Of a stretch of DNA of 64,000 nt, positions 1 through 8,141 are shown piece by piece (position 1 is the first letter of the stretch; each line of letters begins with the position of its first letter). A model generated the notes under the pieces. That model saw only the letters and a program-made list of their open reading frames with translations. It searched no databases and had not been told where the DNA came from. A program made the position numbers and the translations under genes. The DNA comes from Edaphobacter dinghuensis (GTDB lineage: Bacteria > Acidobacteriota > Terriglobia > Terriglobales > Acidobacteriaceae). The DNA is taken from contig NZ_BMGT01000002.1 of assembly GCF_014640335.1 (NCBI RefSeq), positions 806,001 to 870,000 of the forward strand, written 5' to 3'.

Positions 1-261
1 CGCGTCCTCGCCCGTGTCGTAGTTAGGCGATCGATCAAACAGCTCAATCCCGATCAGACGCTCCTTCAGCTCCTCACCGTGACCACCGACCGCCTGATCG
101 ACCACAAAGCGCAGAAACTGCGCACTGCGATGGCTGCCTCGAAAAGCCTCTCCGCGAAGCACCTCCTCCATATGCTGCTGGAAGGCCTTCAGGTCATTCT
201 CCGTCGCAAGAATCCTTGCGATCTCCGCGGTACGTTCAGCGATTTGATTGGTTGAAGACAT
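1..261 (-). CDS. N-terminal part of an acidobacterial helical-domain protein (truncated by window edge)
   Basis: Only the first 87 residues are present; the reading frame is open to the left edge, so the gene is partial. The ATG at 261 is the only reasonable start seen. The visible part is charged and helical, with the segment SAQFLRFVVDQAV followed by ELKERLIGIELFDRSPNYDTGED. From memory, this 'FLRFVV...LKE..IG.E.FDR.P.YD' pattern is the N-terminal region of many acidobacterial proteins of unknown function that continue into TPR, WD40 or membrane regions. No catalytic motif is visible. The gene is divergent from the sigma factor at 428 and shares its upstream region. The coding call is fairly safe; the function is unknown. 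Confidence 0.7.
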   Translation of the reverse strand, partial: MSSTNQIAERTAEIARILATENDLKAFQQHMEEVLRGEAFRGSHRSAQFLRFVVDQAVGGHGEELKERLIGIELFDRSPNYDTGEDA

Positions 262-427
262 GGGGAAGGAAACCCCAATGCTATCAGGAGGATCACAAGC
301 GGGCAATGAACCCTGATCAGTGTTGAATATCTCAAGTTTTGCTATTTATGGAAAGGACCTTGGCACTTTGCATCGATCCGCCGTTTGCCAATTGATTCGG
401 TATAGCCGGTTTGCTAAAGTCGTCGTC

Positions 428-1681
428 ATGTCCGAGCGTTCCACGGAGCAGATACGCGAATTGCTCGACTCCCTGTATCGCGTGGATTCGGGACGGATCC
501 TTGCAACGCTGATCCGCTTGCTCGGTGATTTCGATCTTGCCGAGGAGGCGATGCACGAAGCCTTTGCGGCTGCGCTGGGCCTGTGGCCGAGCAGCGGTGT
601 ACCCGATAGTCCGCGGCCATGGTTGATCTCGACAGCCCGCTTCAAAGCCATTGATACGCTGCGTAGGCGCGCACGATTGGATGCCTCTCAAGACGAGCTT
701 GCGCGATATCTCGAAGCACAAGCGAGCATGGCACAAAGCTCCAACGAAGAGGACAGCGTTGAGGATGACCGGCTGCGCCTGATCTTTACCTGCTGTCATC
801 CCTCTCTACCGCCGGAAGCGCACGTTGCGCTCACCTTGCGCGAGGTGTGCGGGCTGACTACCGAGGAGATTGCGAAGGCCTTCCTCATCACTCCGCGTAC
901 CTTGGCGCAGCGCATTGTGCGCGCAAAGGCAAAGATTCGAGACGCACGCATTCCGTACCAGGTGCCGTCGTCGCAGGAACTACCGGAGCGACTGGACGCT
1001 GTGCTTCAGGTCATCTATCTCGTCTTTAACGAGGGCTATTCGGCTGCGGCAGGAGCAGAGGTAACGCGGGCCGAGCTGACCGCCGAGGCGATTCGACTGG
1101 GCCGCTTGCTAAGCGAACTCCTGCCGGAGCCCGAAGTCATGGGACTGCTCTCCCTGATGTTGCTCCAGGAATCCCGTCACGCCGCGAGAACATCGCCGAC
1201 CGGAGAGCTGGTCTTGCTGGAAAATCAAAACCGCTCACTCTGGAACCGGGAGCAGATCGCGGAGGGTCTGGCTTTGGTGGAGAGAGCGCTGAGGTCCCAC
1301 CGCTTCGGCTCTTACACCCTACAGGCTGCAATTGCCGCCGTTCACGCAGAGGCGGAATCAGCCGCTGAGACTGACTGGCGGCAGATCGTCGCGCTCTACA
1401 ACCGGCTGGTACGAATTCAACCTTCGCCGGTCGTTGAACTAAATCGTGCCGTAGCCATTGCCATGCGCGATGGCCCAGAGGTCGGTCTGGCGCATATCGA
1501 CGCGGTGTTGGAACATGGCGAACTGGCAAATTATTACCTGGCGCACTCAGCCCGAGCGGACATGTGCCGCAGGCTCGGCAGGACAACGGAAGCCCGGTCC
1601 TCGTATGAGAAAGCTCTGGCGCTGACCCAACAGGAACCGGAACGGAGGTTCCTCGAAGAGCGACTTCGGCAGTTGAAATAA
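428..1681 (+). CDS. ECF42-type RNA polymerase sigma factor with C-terminal TPR-like domain
   Basis: Alternative sigma factor of 417 residues, about twice the size of a minimal ECF sigma. Region 2 lies in roughly residues 10-80 (DFDLAEEAMHEAFAAAL, then PRPWLISTARFKAIDTLRRR). Region 4 with the helix-turn-helix is around 130-170 (LTLREVCGLTTEEIAKAF, TPRTLAQRIVRAKAKI). The remaining C-terminal half starts with VIYLVFNEGYSA and ends in helical TPR-like repeats, the hallmark of group ECF42. The frame is open upstream to 320, but the ATG at 428 gives the usual N-terminus (MSERSTEQIRELLDSLYR), so I chose it. The next gene is a DGPF protein, the known genomic partner of ECF42, and it is preceded by an ECF42-type promoter. 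No anti-sigma factor is visible; control by the C-terminal domain is the family expectation. Confidence 0.9.
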   Translation: MSERSTEQIRELLDSLYRVDSGRILATLIRLLGDFDLAEEAMHEAFAAALGLWPSSGVPDSPRPWLISTARFKAIDTLRRRARLDASQDELARYLEAQASMAQSSNEEDSVEDDRLRLIFTCCHPSLPPEAHVALTLREVCGLTTEEIAKAFLITPRTLAQRIVRAKAKIRDARIPYQVPSSQELPERLDAVLQVIYLVFNEGYSAAAGAEVTRAELTAEAIRLGRLLSELLPEPEVMGLLSLMLLQESRHAARTSPTGELVLLENQNRSLWNREQIAEGLALVERALRSHRFGSYTLQAAIAAVHAEAESAAETDWRQIVALYNRLVRIQPSPVVELNRAVAIAMRDGPEVGLAHIDAVLEHGELANYYLAHSARADMCRRLGRTTEARSSYEKALALTQQEPERRFLEERLRQLK

Positions 1682-1716
1682 AAAAACAGGCAATTGAACT
1701 TTAAAAATTGAGCGGC

Positions 1717-1741
1717 TGTCGATTTTCTGTCTCTCAAACGA
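1717..1741 (+). promoter_or_regulatory. Candidate ECF42-dependent promoter
   Basis: TGTCGA at 1717-1722 and CGA at 1739-1741 are separated by 16 bases, about 60 bases upstream of the DGPF gene start. ECF42 sigma factors are reported to recognise TGTCGA at -35 and CGA/TC at -10. The match sits directly between an ECF42 gene and its typical target gene, which makes it a likely target promoter. Confidence 0.65.
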
Positions 1742-1802
1742 CTATCTGATAACAAGACGATAAGCTGCGGCGCTCTGATTCACAGGAAATAAGGAGGAAC
1801 AT

Positions 1803-2201
1803 ATGAAATACATCTGTTTGGGATACATCCAGCCGGGCAAGTTCGAAAACCTGTCTGAGAGCGAACGTAACGCCATGCTCGACGAGTGTTTCACCTACGA
1901 CGACGAGCTGCGGAGCAATGGGCACTTTGCTGCCGGCGAAGCTCTCCAACCGGCCAACACGGCAATGACCTTGTATTGGAAGAACGGAAAGGTTGCAGTG
2001 TCGGACGGCCCATACGCGGAGACGAAGGAGCAATTGGGTGGAATCCTTGTGCTCGAAGCCCGCGATCTCAATCACGCTATTCAGCTCATCTCGCAACATC
2101 CCGGAGTGAAGATGGGGCCGTTCGAGATACGTCCAGTGGCGGATTTGAACGCAATGATAAAAGAGAGCGAGCAGCGACGGGGAAAGAACACTCCGCGATA
2201 A
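1803..2201 (+). CDS. DGPF/YCII-related domain protein (ECF42 partner)
   Basis: Small soluble protein of 132 residues of the YCII-related/DGPF family: MKYICLGYIQPGKFENLSE at the N-terminus, then SDGPYAETKEQLGGILVLEARDLNHAIQLISQHPGVKMGPFEIRPV. The DGP(Y/F) motif that names the family is at about residues 70-73. The ATG at 1803 follows a strong ribosome binding site (AAGGAGG, about 1791-1797). DGPF proteins are consistently encoded next to ECF42 sigma factors and are thought to be their targets; their biochemical role is not established. A candidate ECF42 promoter lies about 60 bases upstream, so this gene and the following reductase are probably the regulon core. Confidence 0.9.
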   Translation: MKYICLGYIQPGKFENLSESERNAMLDECFTYDDELRSNGHFAAGEALQPANTAMTLYWKNGKVAVSDGPYAETKEQLGGILVLEARDLNHAIQLISQHPGVKMGPFEIRPVADLNAMIKESEQRRGKNTPR

Positions 2202-2241
2202 CGGCTGCAACTAATCAGAACTTCAAAAGCGAGGAGCATAC

Positions 2242-2886
2242 ATGTCAAAGGTTCGTGTCGCAGGATTTGGTCTTTCGTTGGACGGCTTCGGAGCAGGGAT
2301 AGAGCAGAGCCTGGACGATCCGCTAGGCAAGCGCGGTCCAGAGCTCTTTCAGTGGTTCTTTCATACCAGGACGTTCCGCGCCATGCTTGGGCAGGAAGAC
2401 GGATCGACCGGTGTGGACGACACGTTCGGTCGGCGGGCGATGGAAAACTTTGGCGCCTTCATCCTTGGCCGCAACATGTTCGGTCCGGTCCGTGGCCCGT
2501 GGCCGGACGACTCGTGGAAGGGATGGTGGGGGCCCAATCCGCCATACCACACGCCGACCTTCATTCTCACCCACTACGAGCGAGAGCCCATCGTGATGGA
2601 AGGCGGGACGACCTTCTACTTTGTCACCGGCGGAATCGAAGAGGCGCTGAGGCTCGCGAAACAAGCAGCGGGTGACAAGGACATCAAGATCGGAGGCGGT
2701 GTCTCCACCGTGCGGCAGTATCTGCAGGCTGGGCTGATCGACTCCCTCCAGCTTGCACTTTCACCGGTTGCCCTCGGCCAGGGCGAAGCACTTCTTAGCG
2801 GCATCGACCTGCGCGCCTTAGGATTTTCTGTGACCGAGCACGTAGCTACAGAGCACGCAACGCACGTTGTACTCACGAAAGGATAG
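2242..2886 (+). CDS. Dihydrofolate reductase-family protein (RibD C-terminal domain)
   Basis: Protein of 214 residues with the RibD C-terminal/dihydrofolate reductase-like fold. It starts MSKVRVAGFGLSLDGFGAG, has a central GRNMFGP nucleotide-binding-like segment, and near the C-terminus IGGGVSTVRQYLQAGLIDSLQLALSPVALGQGEAL, the usual NADPH-binding glycine motif followed by the conserved strand. Stand-alone members are predicted NAD(P)H-dependent reductases of unknown substrate, distinct from true FolA or riboflavin RibD. It lies 40 bases after the DGPF gene with its own ribosome binding site (GAGGAG before ATG), so the two are probably cotranscribed under the ECF42 promoter. Confidence 0.85.
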   Translation: MSKVRVAGFGLSLDGFGAGIEQSLDDPLGKRGPELFQWFFHTRTFRAMLGQEDGSTGVDDTFGRRAMENFGAFILGRNMFGPVRGPWPDDSWKGWWGPNPPYHTPTFILTHYEREPIVMEGGTTFYFVTGGIEEALRLAKQAAGDKDIKIGGGVSTVRQYLQAGLIDSLQLALSPVALGQGEALLSGIDLRALGFSVTEHVATEHATHVVLTKG

Positions 2887-3216
2887 AAGCCGAATCCCGG
2901 CTTGCTCTACTGCCCTGCACCAATTGTCAGACACTGATCTCCGGTTCGGAGTGGCTCATGCCAATCATCGATTGATTGATCCATTAATGCATTAATCAAT
3001 CGATGATTTTCTGTATGCCTGATGACCAAATGTGTGATCGCCACGCTCTCAGTTAGCAGCCAATGCGCTCATCCAGAAGCGCCGGGCCGGCAATGAACTC
3101 GATTTGCATACTCGACATCAGCTGGGAGCGATGCCGGGTGCAGCAGCATGACAGCCCTAAATCGCTAGATACGTCATACAGCGGTGGTTCCATAGCTTTG
3201 GTCATAGTCTGAGCAT
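2887..3216. other. Intergenic stretch with one large inverted repeat
   Basis: About 330 bases between the reductase gene and the tRNA-Leu terminator. The only structure I see is the inverted repeat at 2963-3008. A short minus-strand frame crosses the rest and continues through the tRNA, but it shows no family signature and no ribosome binding site. Confidence 0.6.
2963..3008. repeat. 46-bp near-perfect inverted repeat with nested palindrome, possible terminator
   Basis: The arms 2963-2980 and 2991-3008 are complementary at 17 of 18 positions, and the remaining pair can form G-U. The inner part contains the perfect palindrome ATTAATGCATTAAT at 2983-2996. On the plus strand the right arm runs into TTTT (3007-3010), so it could end the ECF42 operon transcript. 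It is much more A+T-rich than the surroundings, unlike the GC-rich terminators elsewhere in the window. Confidence 0.6.
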
Positions 3217-3241
3217 AGAAAAACGCATCCGAAGATGCGTT
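3217..3241 (-). terminator. Rho-independent terminator of tRNA-Leu
   Basis: Perfect 8-bp stem AACGCATC/GATGCGTT (3222-3229 with 3234-3241) closed by a CGAA loop. On the minus strand it is followed by a run of T residues (3218-3223), directly downstream of the tRNA-Leu 3' end. Confidence 0.8.
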
Positions 3242-3264
3242 GATTTCATAAATCATTGATTCTA

Positions 3265-3351
3265 TGGTGCCGGGAGGGGGGGTCGAACCCCCACGAGGTT
3301 GCCCTCGGCGGATTTTGAGTCCGCTGCGTCTGCCAGTTCCGCCATCCCGGC
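3265..3351 (-). tRNA. tRNA-Leu (anticodon CAA)
   Basis: Class II tRNA of 87 bases. The acceptor stem GCCGGGA/TCCCGGC pairs 3345-3351 with 3269-3275, followed by discriminator A and an encoded CCA (3265-3267). The anticodon loop CTCAAAA sits in the stem GCGGA/TCCGC and reads CAA for UUG leucine codons. A long variable arm (CGAGGGCAACCTCG) and the T arm GGGGGTTCGACCCCC follow. A terminator lies immediately downstream. Confidence 0.96.
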
Positions 3352-3435
3352 TGGATGAATTCTTATTATAAGGGAGTCTGCAGGTTACAGAATCCTTCCT
3401 CGTCATTTTACTTGCTGCCTTGCAGAAATACCTGC

Positions 3436-4884
3436 TTAGCTTCGGTTTTGAATCACCCGTTCATAGATCCGGAGGTACTCCTGTGCCGGCTTGTCCCAGG
3501 CGAAGTCCTGCGCCATTCCACGCTGCATCATCTTGGTCCATGCTTCTTTATCGCGAAAGACGGTAAGGGCTCGGTGCAAAGCGTCCATTAGAGCATCAGC
3601 GCTGTATCCCCAAAACTTGAAGCCATTGCCTCCACCATCCGGCTGCTCGTCGATCGTGTCTTCGAGGCCACCCGTAGCGCGGACGACAGGAACCGTGCCA
3701 TACTTCAGGCTATAGATCTGGTTCAACCCACACGGCTCATAGCGCGACGGCATCAGGAACATGTCTGCACCCGCCTCTACCTTGTGCGCCATCACGTTGT
3801 CGTACTTCACCTGTACTTTTACCTTGGAAGGGTAGCGCGCGGCCATCTCCGTTAACAGGCGCTCGTAGTACTCCTCACCATTGCCGAGCATCACCAGCAC
3901 CATATCTTCCTGCACCAGCCGGTCCATCACTTCGACGATCAGGTCAAAGCCCTTCTGCGTAGCAAAGCGCGAGACCACGCCAATTACGGCAGTCTCATCT
4001 TTCACGTCCCGCAGTCCGAAGGCATGGAGCAGGTCGCGGCGGCACTCTCGCTTCCCTGCCAGATCGTCGGCGGTATAGTGGGCTGCAATATGCGGGTCGA
4101 TGGCGGGGTCCCACTCTTCGTAATCAACCCCGTTAAGAATGCCCACCAGATCGCCGCTTCGCTGCTGTAAAACGCCCTCCAGTCCGCTGCCAAACTCCGG
4201 CGTCTTAATCTCTTCTGCATAAGTGCGGCTGACAGTCGTAACGGCGTCAGCGTAGACGATGCCGCCTTTCAGAAAATTCACCTTGTCGTTCTGCTCCAGC
4301 TTGTCGAAGGTGAACATGTCCCACGGCAGCAGCAGCGTCTCCATCGTCTGCGGCGGAAACCAGCCCTGATAGCCCGCATTATGAATCGTCAGCAACGCCG
4401 GAACGCGTCGCAGCACCGGGTCGAAATAATAGGTCGAGCGCAGCAGCACCGCCAGCATTGCCGTCTGCCAGTCATGCACATGAAAGACATCCGGAATGCC
4501 CAGCACCTTCGATGCCTCGATCACAGCGCGGCTCAGCAGCCCAAACCGCTCCGCGTTGTCCGGATAATCTCCGGAAGGAGTCGAATAGAAGCTCTCGCGA
4601 TCAAAGAACTCCGGGCAATCGACAAAGTACATCTGTACGCCCTCGGTGACGCCGCCATCGAGGATGCGCACAAAGCGGTTGTACGACGGATACGGAATCG
4701 TCACGCTGGGCAGAACCACCGGGGCGCGAGGCACCGCCTTCGCTACCTGCCGATAGTACGGAATAAACACGCTGATTTTGTGGCCCAGCTTTACCAAGGT
4801 ACGCGGCAACGCGCTCACCACGTCTGCAAGTCCGCCAGTCTTCGCCCAGGGAGCGCACTCCGATGCTGCAAATACGATATGCAT
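3436..4884 (-). CDS. glgA: Glycogen (starch) synthase
   Basis: ADP-glucose:glycogen 4-alpha-glucosyltransferase of the GT5 family, 482 residues, the normal size. The N-terminus MHIVFAASECAPWAKTGGLADVVSALP carries the KTGGLADV motif that binds ADP-glucose. VFHVHDWQTAMLAVLLR and LTIHNAGYQGWFPPQ are conserved GT5 segments. The second Rossmann domain has IGVVSRFATQKGFDL and the C-terminal PSRYEPCGLNQIYSLKYGTVPVVRATGGLEDT with the catalytic E-x7-E region. It extends alpha-1,4-glucan chains in the cytoplasm. It is divergent from rsmA; no other glycogen genes are adjacent. Confidence 0.97.
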   Translation of the reverse strand: MHIVFAASECAPWAKTGGLADVVSALPRTLVKLGHKISVFIPYYRQVAKAVPRAPVVLPSVTIPYPSYNRFVRILDGGVTEGVQMYFVDCPEFFDRESFYSTPSGDYPDNAERFGLLSRAVIEASKVLGIPDVFHVHDWQTAMLAVLLRSTYYFDPVLRRVPALLTIHNAGYQGWFPPQTMETLLLPWDMFTFDKLEQNDKVNFLKGGIVYADAVTTVSRTYAEEIKTPEFGSGLEGVLQQRSGDLVGILNGVDYEEWDPAIDPHIAAHYTADDLAGKRECRRDLLHAFGLRDVKDETAVIGVVSRFATQKGFDLIVEVMDRLVQEDMVLVMLGNGEEYYERLLTEMAARYPSKVKVQVKYDNVMAHKVEAGADMFLMPSRYEPCGLNQIYSLKYGTVPVVRATGGLEDTIDEQPDGGGNGFKFWGYSADALMDALHRALTVFRDKEAWTKMMQRGMAQDFAWDKPAQEYLRIYERVIQNRS

Positions 4885-4964
4885 TCAGTCGTCCTTTATC
4901 TTCGCCACTAAACCGTTAGTCTATACAAAGACTGGCGTTGCCAGTCACTCTTCATTGGATGCAC

Positions 4965-5768
4965 ATGAAACGCAAACCAAAACTCGGCCAGAACTTCCTT
5001 GTTGACGACACCGCACGCCACGCTATCGTCGATGCTCTCGGCGACCTTCGCAGCCGCACCGTCATCGAGATCGGCCCGGGCCACGGCTCCATTACCGAGA
5101 TACTCGCCGACCGTTGTCATCGCCTCATCGCGCTCGAACTGGACTCCGCTCTCGCCGCCGAGCTTACCTTCCGCTTCCGCAACCAGCCGCAGGTACAGAT
5201 CGTCGAGATCGACGTCCTCAAAGCCGACCTTCGCACCCTTGTCCCCGAAGGCGAAGCCGTGGACGTGATCGGCAATCTGCCCTACTACATCACCTCCGAT
5301 ATCCTGTTGAAGCTCTTCGCCGCCGGCAGTGCAGGCATCGTTTCCCGGGCCGTCCTCATGATGCAGCGCGAGGTTGCCGACCGCGTCTCCGCCGCGCCGG
5401 GAGTCCGCGACTACGGCCTGCTCTCCGCCACGGCGCAGATGAACGCGCAGGTCGAACATCTCTTCACACTGCCGCCCGCGGCCTTCTCACCGCCACCCGA
5501 TGTCTACTCCACGGTACTGCGTCTCCACTTTGCCCCGCGTTTCGCCGAGCTGGGTGTTGATGCTCCCGGCTTCGATGCATTCCTCAAGCAGATCTTCGCG
5601 CAAAAGCGTAAGACGCTTCAGAACAACCTCCGTGCCGCCGGATACTCTGCCGAACAGCTCGCCGCCGCATGGCCCGACAGCATCCCACCGCAGGCACGCG
5701 CAGAGGCCCTGCCGCTGGAGTCGATTGCCCAGCTCTACAAGGCCCTGCCCGAGATGAAACCAGCCTAA
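4965..5768 (+). CDS. rsmA: 16S rRNA (adenine(1518)-N6/adenine(1519)-N6)-dimethyltransferase
   Basis: KsgA/RsmA methyltransferase, 267 residues from the chosen start. The N-terminal KPKLGQNFLVDDTA motif, the SAM-binding VIEIGPGHGSITEILA (motif I), and the catalytic NLPYYIT motif are all present. The C-terminal helical domain contains FAQKRKTLQNNLR, typical of the family. It dimethylates two adjacent adenines near the 3' end of 16S rRNA during small-subunit maturation. The frame is open to a TTG at 4938 and there is a further ATG at 4959. I chose 4965 because family members begin a few residues before KLGQNFL; no clear ribosome binding site decides between them. The upstream region is shared with divergent glgA. 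Confidence 0.96.
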   Translation: MKRKPKLGQNFLVDDTARHAIVDALGDLRSRTVIEIGPGHGSITEILADRCHRLIALELDSALAAELTFRFRNQPQVQIVEIDVLKADLRTLVPEGEAVDVIGNLPYYITSDILLKLFAAGSAGIVSRAVLMMQREVADRVSAAPGVRDYGLLSATAQMNAQVEHLFTLPPAAFSPPPDVYSTVLRLHFAPRFAELGVDAPGFDAFLKQIFAQKRKTLQNNLRAAGYSAEQLAAAWPDSIPPQARAEALPLESIAQLYKALPEMKPA

Positions 5769-5792
5769 AACCAGCCTGGAAGTTCCCTCGCG

Positions 5793-7355
5793 TTACTTAT
5801 GCGAAGAGGATGCCGGAGCCGAATGCGAAGCCGGTGGTGGCGGCGGCGGCGCATAATGCGGTTGTGGCGGTGGAGCGTAATGAGGCTGAGGCGCATAGTG
5901 CGGCTGCGCAGGTTGCGTGTACCGCGGCTGTTGCGGCTGAGCATAACGCGGCTCTGCCGGACGCGCCTGCTGCTGCGGCACACCTTGCCTCATCTGCGGC
6001 TGTGGGCGGAAGGAGCGCTGCTCACTCGATGGCTGCGGCCGCTCGATCATCCCCGGTCGCATTCCCAACTCAGGCTGATGGTTAGTCCCACTCACAGGAA
6101 AATCCCGCCGCAGCGATGCACCAACCGGATGTGCTCCTGCTCCCATAAAGGAGGCCGAAGCACCCTGAACCGGACGGATCGGCTGCACCGCACGTCCAGC
6201 AATGGTACGCATCCCCTGTATCGGGCGTGCATGCACCGGGTTCTCTATAGGATGACCGATATGGATCGGACGCGGCCTTACCGGGCCATGCACCGGCACC
6301 GGACGGATGCGATAGTTTCGTGGAAAGCTCACGATGTTGATCACATAGCCTCCGCCGCCGAAGCCCCAGCCGCCAAAGCCGCCGCAACCAAGCCCCGGCT
6401 GCCATCCCCATCCAAAATCATCCCAATACGACCAGTTGCCGCAACGGAACGGCGTCCATCCCCAGCTGTAGCCCGACGCCCACACATAGCCGCTGCCCGG
6501 ATACCACACCCAGCTTCCATAGCCATAGGGATCGAAGCTGGCATCCATCGCTACATTCGGCTGCCAGACTTCCCCTTGTCCGGGAACGTTGTACCAGCTT
6601 CCATTGGCGTCCAGATCGGACCAGCCATAGCCTGCCTCGCCCGCATAGTCATTGCGCGCATCGGTCTGGCTGGTCGCCTCATTCTGCGCCGCCGTGTCGC
6701 GATCGTTGTTCCACTGGTCCCACGAGTTTGTCGCTACCTGTCGGTCCAGCGAGTAGCGCCCCGCGTCGGCAGCATCTCCTGTCAGGGTCTCTCCCGAATT
6801 GACGTTCGTCTTATAACCCTCGCCGTTGGCCGAGCCGCCATCGACCTGCACTGTCCCGTCCAGCACCGAAACCTCCGCCGGCGGCTGGTCCATATCGATG
6901 CGGACCGTCGCATCGACGACCGGCGAGATCTGTACGCCGCCTGCGTTGATGCTGTAGGCGAACTTCTCCGCTGCACGCAACTCGGCGTACGCCAGCCCAT
7001 TCACCAGCGTAAGGTCGGTCGACAGGTTGCCGTTCGCATCCGCGGCCAGGGTAGTCAGCTCCAGCGAGCTGTTCGGCGTCAGCCGCACCACGCTGCCGTC
7101 TTCGAACTCGATCTCTGCCTGTCCGTCCTGTCCCGTCGATACGCGGACTCCTTGGGGCAGCGGCATGTTGATCTGTGCCGGATCGCTTCCGGTGTTATCG
7201 ATATGGTCAACATTGACGGTGCCTTGCAGGAAGCTCAGCCTGGCAGCACGTACCTGAGGATTGTCTGCTCGCGCTTCTGCCGTCCAGCCTGCAAACAGCA
7301 GGCAGAACGTCGCCACCATTACCACCCAGCCCGTATACCGTCTATGCTTGTCCAT
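5793..7355 (-). CDS. Secreted FecR-domain protein with DUF6600-like Trp/Tyr-rich core and proline-rich tail
   Basis: Protein of 520 residues. It begins with a signal sequence (MDKHRRYTGWVVMVATFCLLFAGWTAEARA). A FecR-type beta domain follows (about residues 35-190: RLSFLQGTVNVDH, EIEFEDGSVVRLTPNSSLELTTL, VSVLDGTVQVDGG). Residues about 245-330 are rich in Trp, Tyr and Gly (GSWYNVPGQGEVW, YGSWVWYPGSGYVW, FGWGWQPGLGCGG), as in DUF6600 proteins of Acidobacteria. The last 170 residues are low-complexity Pro/Gln/His (repeated PQPHYAPP). It has no membrane anchor after the signal, so it is likely periplasmic or surface-exposed. Unlike true FecR regulators it lacks a sigma-factor partner and cytoplasmic domain. 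The function is unknown; a structural envelope role is a guess. Confidence 0.85.
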   Translation of the reverse strand: MDKHRRYTGWVVMVATFCLLFAGWTAEARADNPQVRAARLSFLQGTVNVDHIDNTGSDPAQINMPLPQGVRVSTGQDGQAEIEFEDGSVVRLTPNSSLELTTLAADANGNLSTDLTLVNGLAYAELRAAEKFAYSINAGGVQISPVVDATVRIDMDQPPAEVSVLDGTVQVDGGSANGEGYKTNVNSGETLTGDAADAGRYSLDRQVATNSWDQWNNDRDTAAQNEATSQTDARNDYAGEAGYGWSDLDANGSWYNVPGQGEVWQPNVAMDASFDPYGYGSWVWYPGSGYVWASGYSWGWTPFRCGNWSYWDDFGWGWQPGLGCGGFGGWGFGGGGYVINIVSFPRNYRIRPVPVHGPVRPRPIHIGHPIENPVHARPIQGMRTIAGRAVQPIRPVQGASASFMGAGAHPVGASLRRDFPVSGTNHQPELGMRPGMIERPQPSSEQRSFRPQPQMRQGVPQQQARPAEPRYAQPQQPRYTQPAQPHYAPQPHYAPPPQPHYAPPPPPPASHSAPASSSHK

Positions 7356-7412
7356 GGCAACCTCCAGACAACCTGAGCCTCAAGGTTAGACACTCTCTTC
7401 TAACCCGAAGCT

Positions 7413-8141
7413 TCATATCTTGTTGCTTTCTGCCTGCTCCAACAATTTGGTTGCCTGCAATCGAACCCGCTGCATTACTGCTCCATCTCCGGCGATCGAG
7501 ATCAGAACCGGGGCAATCGTTCCCAACTCCAACGCATGCCCTGCCTTTACCGCCTGCACCAGCTCGTTCATCTCCTCATCCAGCCCCAGCCGGTCGTAGC
7601 GATGGAGAAACTCCAGCCTGCGGCCCTCGTCCAGGGTGAAGGCGATGAAGAGAAAGGTATCCGTCAGCCCATTTACGTCCTTGTTATCGGAGTAGTTATA
7701 GGTGCACGAGCCTGTTCCGTCTGCCCCCTTATAACTCAGCGTCTTCTCTCCTGTGTTCGCAATGTGCTTGGACTTTGTCTCGCAGGACATATCGAAGTGG
7801 CCCAGCTCTCTTGCGCCTTTGAATATCTTCATGACCGTCGGCGCCGTCAGCTTCAATGTGCGGTCGATGTGCTTCGGCGAAGCATACTGCACGGAGTCCT
7901 TGTCCGCCGGACTTTGCACTTCGTCTGCCTGATAGCTCCCCGTCCCATCCTCGTTCACCCGCAGCGTAAAGCGCGGCACCGGAACGCCCGCCCGCTCAAA
8001 CTGAAAGCTGACCTCGGCAGGTTTCGCAGAAGAGGACATGGCTTCCGGAGCGGCAGATTGAGCGACAAGCACGCATCTGGATGCAAGACCGAAGGAGATC
8101 GCGAGCGCAACCGAGGTTATCGTTCGCGCGGCGGATCTCAT
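7413..8141 (-). CDS. Secreted protein of unknown function
   Basis: Protein of 242 residues with a probable signal peptide (MRSAARTITSVALAISFGLASRCVLVAQ). The mature part has beta-rich segments (EVSFQFERAGVPVPRFTLRVNEDGTGSYQADE) and a helical C-terminus. I recognise no family. The start codon overlaps the ruvC stop codon by four bases (ATGA), so it is translated with ruvC, although a functional link to a cytoplasmic resolvase is not obvious. The C-terminal helical part (LIAFTLDEGRRLEFLHRYDRLGLDEEMNELVQAV) is well conserved in appearance, with no catalytic motif. Confidence 0.75.
   Translation of the reverse strand: MRSAARTITSVALAISFGLASRCVLVAQSAAPEAMSSSAKPAEVSFQFERAGVPVPRFTLRVNEDGTGSYQADEVQSPADKDSVQYASPKHIDRTLKLTAPTVMKIFKGARELGHFDMSCETKSKHIANTGEKTLSYKGADGTGSCTYNYSDNKDVNGLTDTFLFIAFTLDEGRRLEFLHRYDRLGLDEEMNELVQAVKAGHALELGTIAPVLISIAGDGAVMQRVRLQATKLLEQAESNKI

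Noticed and set aside
3053..3406. Minus-strand reading frame of 117 codons
   Set aside because: It runs through the tRNA-Leu gene and its terminator; the translated RDGGTGRRSGLKIRRG stretch is the usual tRNA artefact.
5799..7376. Plus-strand open frame of 525 codons
   Set aside because: It is antisense to the FecR-domain gene, extremely Arg-rich, and has no family signature; a by-product of GC-rich codon use.
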